49,934 nucleotides of DNA from an uncultured Oceanobacter sp. (GCA_913061185.1 CAJXTI010000024.1:1-49934), one strand, 5' to 3'; positions 1 through 8,556 are shown, counted from the first letter of the stretch. Numbers and translations are program-made. Notes: generated by a model not told the origin, from the letters alone.

Positions 1-91
1 CCTCTGTAGCGACCGAGGCAACCGACCGGTTCATAGGGGGCAACAGCTTCTTCAATACAGCGGCCTTACGTTCGTCTGAGTAACGTGGCAT
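1..91 (-). CDS. Transposase OrfA N-terminus (partial)
   Basis: An ATG at 91 on the minus strand opens a frame of 30 codons that runs off the contig start. It begins MPRYSDERKAAVLKKLLPP and continues with NRSVASVATE. This resembles the N-terminus of small helix-turn-helix OrfA proteins of IS3-type elements, which read MPRYS/T..., a lysine-rich stretch, then PPxNxSV just before the HTH. The HTH itself lies outside the window. The family is assigned by recalled similarity only. The frame is too short for standard gene callers. Confidence 0.6.
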   Translation of the reverse strand, partial: MPRYSDERKAAVLKKLLPPMNRSVASVATE

Positions 92-158
92 AGCAATCCT
101 TTTGACCCACTCTGAGAAGAATTTAGGCGAAAACGCCTACTGGACAACTAGGGTGACA
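1..158 (-). mobile_element. End of an IS3-like insertion sequence, cut by the contig edge
   Basis: The first ~158 bases carry the start of a transposase-like frame on the minus strand and a noncoding end. That end has a perfect 6-bp hairpin with an AAAA loop (124-139). The outer tip is probably near 158, where the minus strand reads TGTCACCC; IS3-family ends usually begin with TG. Beyond it, vanA coding sequence begins mid-gene. Contigs often break inside multicopy IS elements, which fits this position. The exact boundary and the target duplication cannot be seen because the other end of the element is missing. Confidence 0.7.
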
Positions 159-980
159 GAGCGGGTGGGATCCGACGGCAAGGTAGACAGTATGCCGGGT
201 CAGCGGGTACGCGCTTTTCCTTGCGTCAAGGCGTATGCGGTGATTGAGCGCTATGGTTTTATCTGGGTATGGCCGGGTGATCAGGCGGCCGTGGATCCAG
301 CAAAACTGCACCCATGCGAGTGGGCCGAAAGTGATGAGTGGGCCTATGGTGGTGGTCTGTTCCATATCCAGTGCGATTATCGGCTGATGGTCGACAACCT
401 GATGGATCTGACCCATGAAACTTACGTCCATGCGTCGTCTATTGGCCAGAAAGAAATCGACGAAGCTGCGCCAGAAACTACGGTGGAAGGTGAACAGGTG
501 CTGACGTCCCGGTTTATGGAAAACATTCAGGCTCCGCCTTTCTGGGCTTCTAATATGGAAGCTAATGGTCTGGATCCCAACGACGTGGTGGATCGCTGGC
601 AGGTGTGCCGGTTCACTCCGCCGAGTCACGTGATGATTGACGTCGGCGTGGCGTTGGCAGGCAAGGGCAGTATCAATGCCGAGAAGAAAGACCGCGCCTC
701 GTGCATCGTGGTGGATTTTATCACCCCGGAAACCGAAACCTCCCATTGGTACTTTTGGGGTATGGCCCGTAATTTCTGCCCGGACGATCAGGCGTTAACC
801 GATCGTATTCGCGAAGGTCAGGGCAAGATTTTCAGTGAAGATCTGGAAATGCTGGAACTGCAGCAAAAGAACCTGCTGGCCTATCCGAATCGCGATGTGC
901 TCAAACTCAATATTGATGCCGGTGGGGTGCAATCACGCCGTGTGATTGAACGTTTGCTGACCGCCGAAACGGAGCGTTGA
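159..980 (+). pseudogene. vanA: Vanillate O-demethylase oxygenase subunit, 5' truncated by IS
   Basis: This is the oxygenase component of vanillate monooxygenase, which demethylates vanillate to protocatechuate with electrons from VanB. Landmarks of the catalytic half are intact: MPGQRV, GFIWVWPGD, the mononuclear-iron segment DNLMDLTHETYVHASS, and FITPETETSHWYFWGMARNF. Homologues are about 350 residues and begin with a Rieske [2Fe-2S] domain (CxH and CxxH pairs). Here both cluster-binding pairs are missing, and the frame enters at the residues that normally follow the second pair. The ATG at 102 lies in IS sequence and would give a chimera with about 20 foreign residues. The protein should be inactive unless an intact copy exists elsewhere. 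It stops 1 nt before vanB. Confidence 0.88.
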
Positions 981-981
981 A

Positions 982-1950
982 ATGATTGCGCCAACGGATC
1001 TGATTGAGGTTCGGGTTGCCAGCATTTGCCGGGAGTCGAGCCAGGTAAACAGCTATCAACTGGTGAGTGCTGACGCTGTGCCATTACCGGCTTATGAAGC
1101 CGGTGCTCACATCGACGTCCATTTGCCTGGTGGTCTGATTCGCCAGTATTCGCTCTGCAATGCGACGGCAGAGCCGAACCACTACCGTATTGGCGTGCTG
1201 CGTGATGCCGGATCTCGGGGTGGCTCGGAGGCGCTGCACCGGGACGTCAAGGTCGGCAGCCGACTGCAGATCAGTATGCCACGCAACCTGTTTGCTCTGG
1301 AAAAAAAGGCCACTCACAGTCTGTTACTGGCCGGAGGCATCGGGATTACGCCGATGCTGGCGATGGCCTATCAGCTGTACCAGCAAGGGCGCTCGTTTGA
1401 ATTGCATTATTGCGTCCGCAGTCTGGAGCAGGCGGCGTTTATTGGTGAGTTGCAGCAACAGCCGTGGGCACCACAGGTACATTTGCACATCAGTCAGGAT
1501 GGCGGTCGGCTGCAATCGGCCAGCCTGCTGGCTCAAGCAACAGAGACAACACATTTGTATGTCTGTGGCCCAGCCGGGTTTATGGACAGCCTTTGGGCGG
1601 ATGCGCTGGGGCAGGGCTGGCCAACGTCACGCATGCACCGTGAATATTTTGATGCCCCTGAGGTGATCGCCTCGGATGATGACCAGCCATTTGAAATTCA
1701 GCTGCAGTCCACCGGGGCGATCTATTCGGTCGCAGCGGATCAGACCGTCGCTCAGGTACTGGAACAACAGGGCATTGATGTCGCGCTGTCGTGTGAAAAA
1801 GGCATTTGTGGTTCCTGTCTGACGCCCGTTCTGGACGGTATTCCTGACCATCGGGATTTGTACCAGACCGAGGAAGAACAGGCTGCCAACAGCCATTTCA
1901 CTCCCTGTTGCTCGCGTTCAAAAAGTGCCCGGCTGGTGTTACAGCTGTAA
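982..1950 (+). CDS. vanB: Vanillate O-demethylase oxidoreductase subunit
   Basis: VanB passes electrons from NAD(P)H to the VanA oxygenase. The 322-residue protein has the class IA reductase order. An FMN-binding domain carries RQYSLCN near residue 56. An NAD domain carries LLAGGIGITPM near residue 114 and YVCGPAGFM near residue 193. A C-terminal plant-type [2Fe-2S] domain has cysteines in CEKGICGSC followed by a later CC pair. Its length is normal for the family. The ATG follows the vanA stop by one base, with GGAG a few bases upstream, so the pair was one transcript. Because vanA is truncated by the IS, vanB is now stranded without its partner in this window and may have lost its native promoter. 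Confidence 0.92.
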   Translation: MIAPTDLIEVRVASICRESSQVNSYQLVSADAVPLPAYEAGAHIDVHLPGGLIRQYSLCNATAEPNHYRIGVLRDAGSRGGSEALHRDVKVGSRLQISMPRNLFALEKKATHSLLLAGGIGITPMLAMAYQLYQQGRSFELHYCVRSLEQAAFIGELQQQPWAPQVHLHISQDGGRLQSASLLAQATETTHLYVCGPAGFMDSLWADALGQGWPTSRMHREYFDAPEVIASDDDQPFEIQLQSTGAIYSVAADQTVAQVLEQQGIDVALSCEKGICGSCLTPVLDGIPDHRDLYQTEEEQAANSHFTPCCSRSKSARLVLQL

Positions 1951-1976
1951 TCACGGGGCGTTCTGCGCCCTGATTA
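1948..1976 (+). terminator. Hairpin at the end of vanB
   Basis: An inverted repeat, TAATCA/TGATTA outside and GGGCG/CGCCC inside, begins at the vanB stop codon. There is a two-base bulge between the arms and a TTCTG loop. No clear U-tract follows, so it is a probable but not textbook terminator. Confidence 0.5.
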
Positions 1977-2096
1977 CTAATCTGAATCTGAATGGTAGGG
2001 GGGGCACGATTATTTTTACACCGTGACAACCCGTTTGGCGCACGTCTTCAAATCGATACACAGATAACTATAAAAAAGATAACTATGGTACTCAGT

Positions 2097-3140
2097 ATGA
2101 AAATCAAACAGTTGGTCTCCGTTCTGGGCATGGGCATTGCCGCCCTTGTATCCTTTTCAACCGCCACCGCTGCAGAGCCGGAAGTGACTCTGAAGCTGCA
2201 TCATATGCTCCCCATGAGCTCGACTGCCCACCGCCGTTTTCTGGTTCCGTGGGCCGACAAGGTAATGGCTGAATCCAACGGCCGTATCCAGATCGATATC
2301 TATCCCTCCATGCAGCTAGGCGGCAAGCCCGCATCGCTGTACGACCAGGCTCGCAAAGGCGTTGCTGATATTATCTGGACGGTCGGTGGTTATACGCCGG
2401 GACGTTTCCCCAAAGCCGGGGTGTTTGAATTGCCGTTTATGCCGGCATCGGCAAAAATCACCAGCATGGCGTTGCAAGAATATGCCGAGCAGGAAATGCA
2501 GGATTCATTCGCCGATGTACAGCTACTGGCATTGCATACCCACGCACCGGGTTCGATTCACAGTCGCACGACACCGGTTTCGCGACTGGAAGATCTGGCC
2601 GGTTTGAAAATTCGTGCTTCCAACAAGCAAATGGCAGATGCCTTGACCCTTGCCGGGGCTTCACCGCTGTTTATGCCGGTGCCTTCTGTGCCATCGGCCT
2701 TTTCCAAGGGCGTACTGGATGCGGCGCTGTTGCCTTATGAAGTAGTTGCGCCGTTAAAAATTCACCAGATGGTGGATTACCATACCGAAATTCATGGCGA
2801 CCGGGGTCTGTATACCCAGTTCTTTATCTTCGCGATGAACAAGGATGCCTATGCCAAACTGCCCGCCGATTTGCAAAAGGTGATAGATAACAACTCGGGT
2901 ATCAGCACCGCTGGCTGGATAGGTGCTGCCTGGGATGAATCGGAACAAGCCGGACGCAAGGCAGCCGTAGAAGAAGGCAACCAGATTCTGGTGCTCAGTG
3001 ACAGTGAAACGGCGCGCTGGAAAACCACCATGCAACCGGTGACGGATGGCTGGACCAAGGAAATGGACGCTGCGGGTAATGATGGCCAGCGGCTGTACCA
3101 AAAAGCTGTCGATCTGATTAATAAATACGAACAGGATTAA
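2097..3140 (+). CDS. TRAP transporter solute-binding protein (DctP family)
   Basis: This is a periplasmic ligand-binding subunit of a tripartite ATP-independent transporter, usually for organic acids. From the chosen ATG the protein is 347 residues. A signal peptide (MKIKQLVSVLGMGIAALVSF, then ATA-AE) ends near residue 26. Family landmarks are LKLHHMLP near the mature N-terminus, VPWADKV, IDIYPSMQLGG, ADIIWTVGGYTPGRFP and GLKIRASNKQMADAL. The frame opens further upstream (1992), but the signal peptide only makes sense from 2097, or from 2085. No DctQ or DctM membrane subunits lie nearby, which is unusual. The neighbouring van genes hint at an aromatic acid substrate, but that is inference only. 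Confidence 0.85.
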   Translation: MKIKQLVSVLGMGIAALVSFSTATAAEPEVTLKLHHMLPMSSTAHRRFLVPWADKVMAESNGRIQIDIYPSMQLGGKPASLYDQARKGVADIIWTVGGYTPGRFPKAGVFELPFMPASAKITSMALQEYAEQEMQDSFADVQLLALHTHAPGSIHSRTTPVSRLEDLAGLKIRASNKQMADALTLAGASPLFMPVPSVPSAFSKGVLDAALLPYEVVAPLKIHQMVDYHTEIHGDRGLYTQFFIFAMNKDAYAKLPADLQKVIDNNSGISTAGWIGAAWDESEQAGRKAAVEEGNQILVLSDSETARWKTTMQPVTDGWTKEMDAAGNDGQRLYQKAVDLINKYEQD

Positions 3141-3259
3141 GACTGGCTGCGATAAACGCTTAAAGCAAAGCCTAAAGCGGCTATCGTCTTGATTCTGGAC
3201 ATTCACAACTGACGGCGTATAACTCGGAAGCTGGACAGGGTGTACGCCGGGAGTTGTGT

Positions 3260-4486
3260 TTGAATCTTGTTTGGGCATTATTTTTTCTGGTCGGATGTGT
3301 CACCGCGCTGGTGCGCTGGCTGGGCGGCGATACCGAGATCTTTCAGCAACTGGTGAATGCCAGTTTCGATATGGCCAAACTCTCGGTCGATATTGCCATT
3401 GGTCTGGTGGGATTGCTGGCGTTGTGGTCGGGGCTGTTTGCCATTGCTGAAAAAACCGGCGTTATCAGCTGGCTCGGTCAAGGGCTGGCACCGCTGTTCC
3501 GACGACTGATGCCAGAGGTTCCTGCCGGGCATGAGGCGCAAGGTGCCATCACCATGAATCTGGCGGCCAATATGCTGGGTCTGGATAACGCTGCCACCCC
3601 GCTGGGGATCAAGGCGATGCAGGCCTTGCAGACACTCAATCCGCTCAAAGATACCGCCAGTAATGCCCAGATCCTGTTTCTGGTGCTGAATACCTCCTCG
3701 GTTACCTTGTTACCCGTCACTATTTTTATGTACCGCACCCAGCTGGGCGCGGCCAATCCGGCCGACGTGTTTGTGCCAATCTTGCTGGCGACCACCGCCT
3801 CAACCCTGTCTGGTTTATTGGCCGTGATGTGGCTGCAAAAAATCCGCCTGGATGCGGTGGTACTGGGGTATCTGGGCGGACTGGTGGCCGTTGTCGCGAC
3901 GCTGGTGTTCTGGCTCGGTTCTGTACCCGTGGATCGCCTTGCCGATATCTCACAGCAACTGGCTAACGGCATCATCCTATTGTTGATGGTCGGTCTGGTG
4001 GCGGCCGGACTGTGGCGTCAACAACCGGTTTACGAACAATTTGTAGCGGGTGCCAAAAGCGGTTTTGAAACCGCCGTGCAGTTGATTCCCTATCTGGTGG
4101 CCATGCTGGTGGCGATTGGTATTTTTCGCGCCAGTGGCGCACTCGACCTGTTACTGGATGGCGTACGCTGGCTGCTGACGGCACTGGGTGTCAGCACCCT
4201 GTTTGTCGACGCCTTGCCTGTCGCACTGATGAAGCCCTTCAGTGGCAGCGGTGCCCGCGCCATGATGCTGGATGTGATGAATACCCATGGCGTTGACTCG
4301 GTCGCAGGGCATATTGCTGCGGTGATGCAAGGCAGTACAGAAACTACCTTTTATGTCTTGGCGGTCTACTTTGGCGTGGTAGGGATTACCCGGATTCGCT
4401 ACGCACTCTGGGCCGGGCTGTTGTGTGATGGCGTTGGGATGATCACCGCCGTGCTGGTAGGCGGATGGTTTTTTGCTGGTGGTTGA
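3260..4486 (+). CDS. SpmA-SpmB-like fused nucleoside-recognition membrane protein
   Basis: This polytopic inner-membrane protein of about 408 residues is made of two 'Gate' (nucleoside recognition) halves. The first half resembles SpmA: NLVWALFFLVG at the N-terminus, then GLAPLFRRLMPEVP and MNLAANMLGLDNAATPLG. The second resembles SpmB, with QLIPYLVAMLVAIGIFRASG and KPFSGSGARAMM. In spore formers these are two genes; fused forms occur in non-sporulating Proteobacteria and their function is unclear. The start is taken as TTG at 3260, because GGGAG (3249-3253) lies 6 nt upstream of it and the sequence then matches the family. The in-frame TTG at 3254 would touch the Shine-Dalgarno site. A 7-bp inverted repeat (3213-3219/3243-3249) abuts that site and could mask it. 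Confidence 0.8.
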   Translation: MNLVWALFFLVGCVTALVRWLGGDTEIFQQLVNASFDMAKLSVDIAIGLVGLLALWSGLFAIAEKTGVISWLGQGLAPLFRRLMPEVPAGHEAQGAITMNLAANMLGLDNAATPLGIKAMQALQTLNPLKDTASNAQILFLVLNTSSVTLLPVTIFMYRTQLGAANPADVFVPILLATTASTLSGLLAVMWLQKIRLDAVVLGYLGGLVAVVATLVFWLGSVPVDRLADISQQLANGIILLLMVGLVAAGLWRQQPVYEQFVAGAKSGFETAVQLIPYLVAMLVAIGIFRASGALDLLLDGVRWLLTALGVSTLFVDALPVALMKPFSGSGARAMMLDVMNTHGVDSVAGHIAAVMQGSTETTFYVLAVYFGVVGITRIRYALWAGLLCDGVGMITAVLVGGWFFAGG

Positions 4487-4572
4487 AACACGGCTGCAAC
4501 AGTGAGTCCGCTTTGCCAGCGGCAGCGAGGCAGTTACCATGGTCAGTTCGATGCACCGATAAACTGTTGAGT

Positions 4573-5130
4573 ATGCCCATGACTGAAGAAGCCAGCCCCG
4601 TTACCCGTACGCCATTACATCGCCGCCAGATTGACGTTCAGGGTTACCTGCGCAGCGACGGTTTGTGGGAAGTAGAAGGCACCTTGCTGGACACCAAGGG
4701 CTATGAAGCTAACCTGCCGGACAGAGGTTGCCTGATTATTGGTGATGCGCTGCACGATATGACCTTGACTCTGGTGGTGGATGATCGGCTGGTGATTCGT
4801 GAGGTTCGTGCGGCTATGCGTGCGACTCCCTATCAGGATTGTCATGGAGCAGCCCCCCGTTATGATTTGCTGGTCGGGATGAAAATCCGCTCCGGCTGGA
4901 TCAACGACGTCAAGGAAACCCTGGGCCGTCAGCACGCCTGCACCCATCTCACTGAACTGCTGCCAGTACTGGCGACCGCCGCATTCCAGACCCTGCAAGG
5001 CTACCGGCTGGAATTCCAGACGGGGTTCGCTGATAGCCCGGCGAACCGTAAACGAATGGCCAATACCTGTTATGGCTATCGTGACGGTGGGCGGGCTGAC
5101 ACCCTGGTGTGGAACACCGCTACGGATTAA
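4573..5130 (+). CDS. DUF2889 family protein
   Basis: A soluble protein of about 185 residues matching DUF2889 by its opening pattern: HRRQIDVQGYLRSDGLWEVEG, then LLDTKGYE. Later landmarks are MTLTLVVDDRLVIREVRAAM and a C-terminal TELLPVLATAAFQTLQGYR. The function is unknown; members often sit near aromatic or CoA-ester catabolic genes, as here near vanAB. The start is ATG 4573 or 4579. The longer in-frame extension to 4465 overlaps the previous gene and is unlike the family. The Shine-Dalgarno site (TTGAG) is weak, so the exact start is uncertain. Confidence 0.72.
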   Translation: MPMTEEASPVTRTPLHRRQIDVQGYLRSDGLWEVEGTLLDTKGYEANLPDRGCLIIGDALHDMTLTLVVDDRLVIREVRAAMRATPYQDCHGAAPRYDLLVGMKIRSGWINDVKETLGRQHACTHLTELLPVLATAAFQTLQGYRLEFQTGFADSPANRKRMANTCYGYRDGGRADTLVWNTATD

Positions 5131-5510
5131 CCGGGCGCCAAACCCACAAACTGGACGGTGGCAACCCGCGTCCTGCGGGGGCTGCCGGATGATTCCGACT
5201 CGGTGTCGCCGGTTGTTGACGTGACCCGTCAGGCCTGCAAACCGGCTTCGTGATTCGACACCATCCGAAAGCCCAGGGCGGGCACCGGATTAAATAGATG
5301 GCCCCTCAAGTATCAACCGTTCATCTGGCAATGGCCTGTTGTCAGGCTCGTAGGCTGTGCTCCCACGGTCGGTGCCTGGCAACACTGGTATTGGCATCGA
5401 AGCTATTGGCATCGAAGCTGCAAACAAAGCTTTATGGTGCCGTCAGAGTCGATAATTTGACGTTTTTCTGGCGCGCAGGAATTTATCAGCGTCAGAAATG
5501 AGGTGAGATT
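5131..5510. other. Intergenic region with a hairpin and a short duplication
   Basis: No convincing gene lies in these 380 bases. A small hairpin CCCGC-GTCCT-GCGGG (5165-5179) follows the DUF2889 gene and could help termination, but it lacks a T-run. A perfect 15-bp tandem duplication lies at 5389-5418. A 67-codon frame at 5298-5501 is rich in unusual residues and has no ribosome-binding site. The promoter of the next gene should lie within the last ~100 bases, but no clear -35/-10 pair was found. Confidence 0.4.
5389..5418. repeat. Perfect 15-bp tandem duplication
   Basis: TATTGGCATCGAAGC occurs twice head to tail (5389-5403 and 5404-5418) in noncoding DNA. This looks like a recent slippage duplication. 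Confidence 0.85.
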
Positions 5511-5960
5511 ATGGCAGGTCAGGGGCGTCTGAGTGACATTATGCGGAGCCTGAATCAGGCCGGAATGGTCGGCCAGCGGATTCGTGAGTCCGGTTTTGTG
5601 CTGGAAAAAATCGAGATGAAAACCAGTTTGGCTGAGCTGGCAGGAGCGGTGTCGGAAGCCAAGATGGAATTGGGTATCTTGCAAGCGCATCTACAAGATA
5701 AGGATGCGGAACTCAAGGCCATGGGGGAGTTGTTGCATACCAAGGCCCAGTTGCGCCGTCGTGGCGATGGCTATTACAAAAGTCGTGATGGCAAGGTGTA
5801 TGGTCAGCCGTTCTGTTCTTATTGTTGGGAGGGGGATCAGAAGCTGTTTCATTTGCATAACCGTATTCTGAAAAAAGATGTGCGTATTTGCCCGCACTGT
5901 AAAAATGAATACCAGTCTCAACGGACGCCGTATCTGGAGGCTGATGGTTTATTGCTGTAA
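5511..5960 (+). CDS. Coiled-coil plus zinc-ribbon protein of unknown function
   Basis: A 149-residue soluble protein with a clear Shine-Dalgarno site (GAGGTGAG) before the ATG. Residues 1-75 are alpha-helical and charged, with heptad character (KIEMKTSLAELAGAVSEAKMELGILQ), suggesting a coiled coil. After a basic stretch (AQLRRRGDGYYK) comes a ribbon-like metal site: CSYC near residue 101, a histidine-containing loop, and CPHC near residue 127. Two CxxC pairs about 25 residues apart suggest one structural zinc. The order coiled coil then zinc ribbon is seen in phage-associated and nucleic-acid-binding proteins, but no named family was recognised. It appears monocistronic, with a 7-bp inverted repeat after the stop. 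Confidence 0.7.
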   Translation: MAGQGRLSDIMRSLNQAGMVGQRIRESGFVLEKIEMKTSLAELAGAVSEAKMELGILQAHLQDKDAELKAMGELLHTKAQLRRRGDGYYKSRDGKVYGQPFCSYCWEGDQKLFHLHNRILKKDVRICPHCKNEYQSQRTPYLEADGLLL

Positions 5961-5985
5961 GCCTGTCGGTGTCTGGTTCAGGCTT
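5959..5985 (+). terminator. Weak inverted repeat after the zinc-ribbon gene
   Basis: AAGCCTG (5959-5965) and CAGGCTT (5979-5985) form a 7-bp stem starting at the stop codon, with a 13-nt loop. There is no U-tract, so this is only a possible terminator. Confidence 0.3.
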
Positions 5986-5993
5986 GATAAAGG

Positions 5994-7241
5994 ATGGAGA
6001 TGGAAGGAGGGCTGAACTACCATACAGATGCCATCCACTCCCTACCGGTAACTCATGTGATTGCTACTCTCCCTGTTTTTGCTGTCCGATCGCGCCGAAT
6101 ATTGCCAGTGTTTACACTGGTTCTGGCTTTGCTGGACAGCTCCCGGCTATTGGCGGCAACAGACGTTAGCCCGTCTGACAGTAGTGCCCCGGCATCCGGT
6201 TCGGAAACTGCTGGTGTTCCTCAAGGAGATTCTCAAGCGGGTCAAGGTGATGCGGAAACCGGGGGGCCTGAAACGGCTGCCACACTGTGGCAGGCTGAAA
6301 AGCCAGAGCAGGAAGAGACCCCGTTGCTGGAAGATGAACCGCTGCAGACCGAAACCGTCGATATCGAAATGATTTCACCGGAGGAATTCAAACCTGCCAT
6401 CCGTCAGTATTATCCGCAGATGATACGCAAGCGTCAGGTCGAAGCGCTGGCGGCCAACAGCCCGCACGTGCTGTTACCGCATCGGCCTAATTATGTGATG
6501 CCATTCAGTTACCAAAGCAGCCCGAACAACCGGGATGTGGAACAACTGGTGGATCATTATTCTGGTGGTGAAGAATCGTACGATGGTGGTTTCAGTCATG
6601 TAGAAGCGATTATGCAGTTCAGTATCAAATACGAATTGCTACAAGGGCTGTTGACCAAGTTTGATCGGCTTGAAATTGCTTATACCAACCGTTCCTACTG
6701 GCAGGCCTACAATTCAAAAATATCCAAACCCTTCCGGGAGACCAATCACGAGCCGGAGATTATCTACTCGTGGCAACCCGGTATTTCCTGGCTGGATCAC
6801 GCCGGTATTGGCCTGAATCACCAGTCCAATGGTCAGACCAGTTCACTGTCACGCAGCTGGAACCGGGTCATCGTTGAGGGGGCGTCGGTCTTTTCTCACG
6901 GCATTTGGTTCGGCAGGGTCTGGTGGCGTATTCCCGAAGGCAAAAAGGCCGATCCGTATGATCCTTCCGACAACGACAACCCGGATATTGAAGATTATCT
7001 TGGCTATGGTGAACTGAATTACATGCGGGTCTATGGCAAAAAGTCACTGGCAGTGATGCTGCGTAATAACCTGGATGTAGACAATAACCGTGGTGCCATA
7101 GAAATCGGTCTGACTTTTCCACTCACGCACACGCTCAAGGGCTTTGTGCAATATTTTAACGGCTATGGCGACAGCCTGATTGATTACAATCGCTGGCAAG
7201 AACGCTTTGGCATCGGGATCAAGTTGACAGATTGGTTATAA
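5994..7241 (+). CDS. pldA: Outer-membrane phospholipase A (OMPLA)
   Basis: PldA is an outer-membrane beta-barrel enzyme that hydrolyses acyl chains of misplaced surface phospholipids. The catalytic triad is complete. GLNHQSNGQ supplies His276 and Ser278, and SRSWNR supplies Asn290; the spacings of 2 and 12 residues equal those of the E. coli enzyme (H142/S144/N156). The barrel ends in an aromatic-rich LTDWL. A 60-70 residue Glu/Pro/Thr-rich linker precedes the barrel, making the protein about 100 residues longer than E. coli PldA. The start is uncertain: ATG 5994 or 6000 leaves a long n-region. GTG 6057 would give a more normal signal peptide, with an RSRR n-region followed by ILPVFTLVLALL. 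Confidence 0.88.
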   Translation: MEMEGGLNYHTDAIHSLPVTHVIATLPVFAVRSRRILPVFTLVLALLDSSRLLAATDVSPSDSSAPASGSETAGVPQGDSQAGQGDAETGGPETAATLWQAEKPEQEETPLLEDEPLQTETVDIEMISPEEFKPAIRQYYPQMIRKRQVEALAANSPHVLLPHRPNYVMPFSYQSSPNNRDVEQLVDHYSGGEESYDGGFSHVEAIMQFSIKYELLQGLLTKFDRLEIAYTNRSYWQAYNSKISKPFRETNHEPEIIYSWQPGISWLDHAGIGLNHQSNGQTSSLSRSWNRVIVEGASVFSHGIWFGRVWWRIPEGKKADPYDPSDNDNPDIEDYLGYGELNYMRVYGKKSLAVMLRNNLDVDNNRGAIEIGLTFPLTHTLKGFVQYFNGYGDSLIDYNRWQERFGIGIKLTDWL

Positions 7242-7269
7242 TCGCCGTTTTTATCGCTGCGGGTACAAC

Positions 7270-8436
7270 ATGATTCGATTGGGGCTGATCGTCAATCCAC
7301 TGGCGGGTATTGGTGGGGCTGTAGGCCTGAAGGGCAGTGATGGCGCAGCCACTGTATCCCGCGCATTGGCGCTAGGGGCTGAAAAAAAAGCCGGACTACG
7401 CACCTTGCAGGCGCTGAAGTTGCTGGTTCCACTCCAGGATCAGTGTGAATTTGTCACCTGTCCCGGAGAGATGGGGGCCATCTGGCTGGAACAAGCCGGG
7501 CTGCCTTGCACGGTGCTTGATCTTACCCTGGTTGCCGCCAATCAAACCTGTCGTGAAGATACCCTCGAAGCAGCCCGTTTGATGTTGAAGGAAGCGCTGG
7601 ATGTGCTGCTGTTTGCTGGCGGCGACGGCACGGCCAGAGACATCTGCAGCGTGGTTGACAACACGCTGCCGGTGCTGGGCATTCCGGCCGGGGTCAAGAT
7701 TCATTCAGGGGTATATGGCATCACTCCGGTGGCCAGCGCAGAAGTGATTTGCCAGCTGGTGAAGGGTGGGCTAGTGGGCATTCGGGAGTCTGAAGTGCGA
7801 GACCTGGACGAAGACGCCTTCCGTCGTGGTGTTGTTCGAGCCAGGCACTATGGCGACATGCGCGTGCCTGTGGTGGGTCACTTTATTCAGGCCGTCAAAC
7901 AGGGCGGTGCCGAAGTAGAAGAACTGGTGCTGGCCGACATCGCCGCGACGTTGCAACAGGAAATGGAAGACGGTTGTCTCTATCTGCTGGGCTCTGGCAA
8001 AACCACTCAGGCCATTATGGCCGATATGGGCCTGGAAGGGACGCTGCTCGGTGTGGATGCGATTCTCGATGGCCAACTGGTTGGTTGCGACCTCAATGAG
8101 CAGGGCATTCTGGCCCTGCTGGATAACTACCCGATTCGCCAGGCGGTACTGAGCGTGATGGGCGGGCAGGGTCATATTATCGGTCGCGGCAACCAGCAGT
8201 TCAGCGTCACGGTGCTGACTCGTATTGGCCGCGACAACATCAACCTGGTCTCCACCAAAACCAAAATCACCGCGCTGGCGGGCCGCCCCCTGGTGATCGA
8301 TAGCGGCGATAGTCGGTTTGATACTGACTGGGCTGGCACCATGGAAATTCTGACCGGTTACCAGGACCGCATTTTGTATCCGGTGGGGGTAAAGGGCACA
8401 TCTATAAAGGGCTGCACTCGAAATGACGGCGATTGA
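7270..8436 (+). CDS. ATP-NAD kinase-like protein (COG3199)
   Basis: A 388-residue protein of the diacylglycerol/NAD-kinase superfold, COG3199 branch (predicted ATP- or polyphosphate-NAD kinase; AcoX-related). The N-terminus IRLGLIVNPLAGIGG is the phosphate-binding start. LLFAGGDGTARDI near residue 118 is the hallmark GGDGT loop. GIPAGVKIHSGVYG and the later LVSTKTKITAL also match the group. It would phosphorylate NAD(H), but the substrates of this branch are not settled, and some members are linked to acetoin catabolism. It stands alone. Its stop codon lies inside a 7-bp hairpin (8428-8444). Confidence 0.78.
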   Translation: MIRLGLIVNPLAGIGGAVGLKGSDGAATVSRALALGAEKKAGLRTLQALKLLVPLQDQCEFVTCPGEMGAIWLEQAGLPCTVLDLTLVAANQTCREDTLEAARLMLKEALDVLLFAGGDGTARDICSVVDNTLPVLGIPAGVKIHSGVYGITPVASAEVICQLVKGGLVGIRESEVRDLDEDAFRRGVVRARHYGDMRVPVVGHFIQAVKQGGAEVEELVLADIAATLQQEMEDGCLYLLGSGKTTQAIMADMGLEGTLLGVDAILDGQLVGCDLNEQGILALLDNYPIRQAVLSVMGGQGHIIGRGNQQFSVTVLTRIGRDNINLVSTKTKITALAGRPLVIDSGDSRFDTDWAGTMEILTGYQDRILYPVGVKGTSIKGCTRNDGD

Positions 8437-8444
8437 AAATCGCC
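8428..8444 (+). terminator. Hairpin spanning the stop of the NAD kinase-like gene
   Basis: GGCGATT (8428-8434), a GAA loop and AATCGCC (8438-8444) form a perfect 7-bp stem over the stop codon. It is followed by TCAAAATG rather than a T-run, so this may be an mRNA 3'-end stabiliser rather than an intrinsic terminator. Confidence 0.35.
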
Positions 8445-8488
8445 TCAAAATGCTCATTTATCACTCATAAACCGCGCTTTTTCGTCAA

Positions 8489-8556
8489 ATATTGTCTTGT
8501 CCTTTTATCGCTCGCTCTCTTTTTAGAGGCATCCTAAAGCGAATATATTGTCTTGT
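8489..8556. repeat. 12-bp direct repeat in the cytochrome b561 upstream region
   Basis: ATATTGTCTTGT occurs at 8489-8500 and again at 8545-8556, 56 bp apart, upstream of the b561 gene. It may be a regulator site pair, or coincidence in AT-rich DNA. Confidence 0.5.

Noticed and set aside
102..158. ATG at 102 as the true start of vanA
   Set aside because: The first ~20 codons lie in IS end sequence (hairpin, inverted terminus) and bear no resemblance to VanA. The frame is open by chance.
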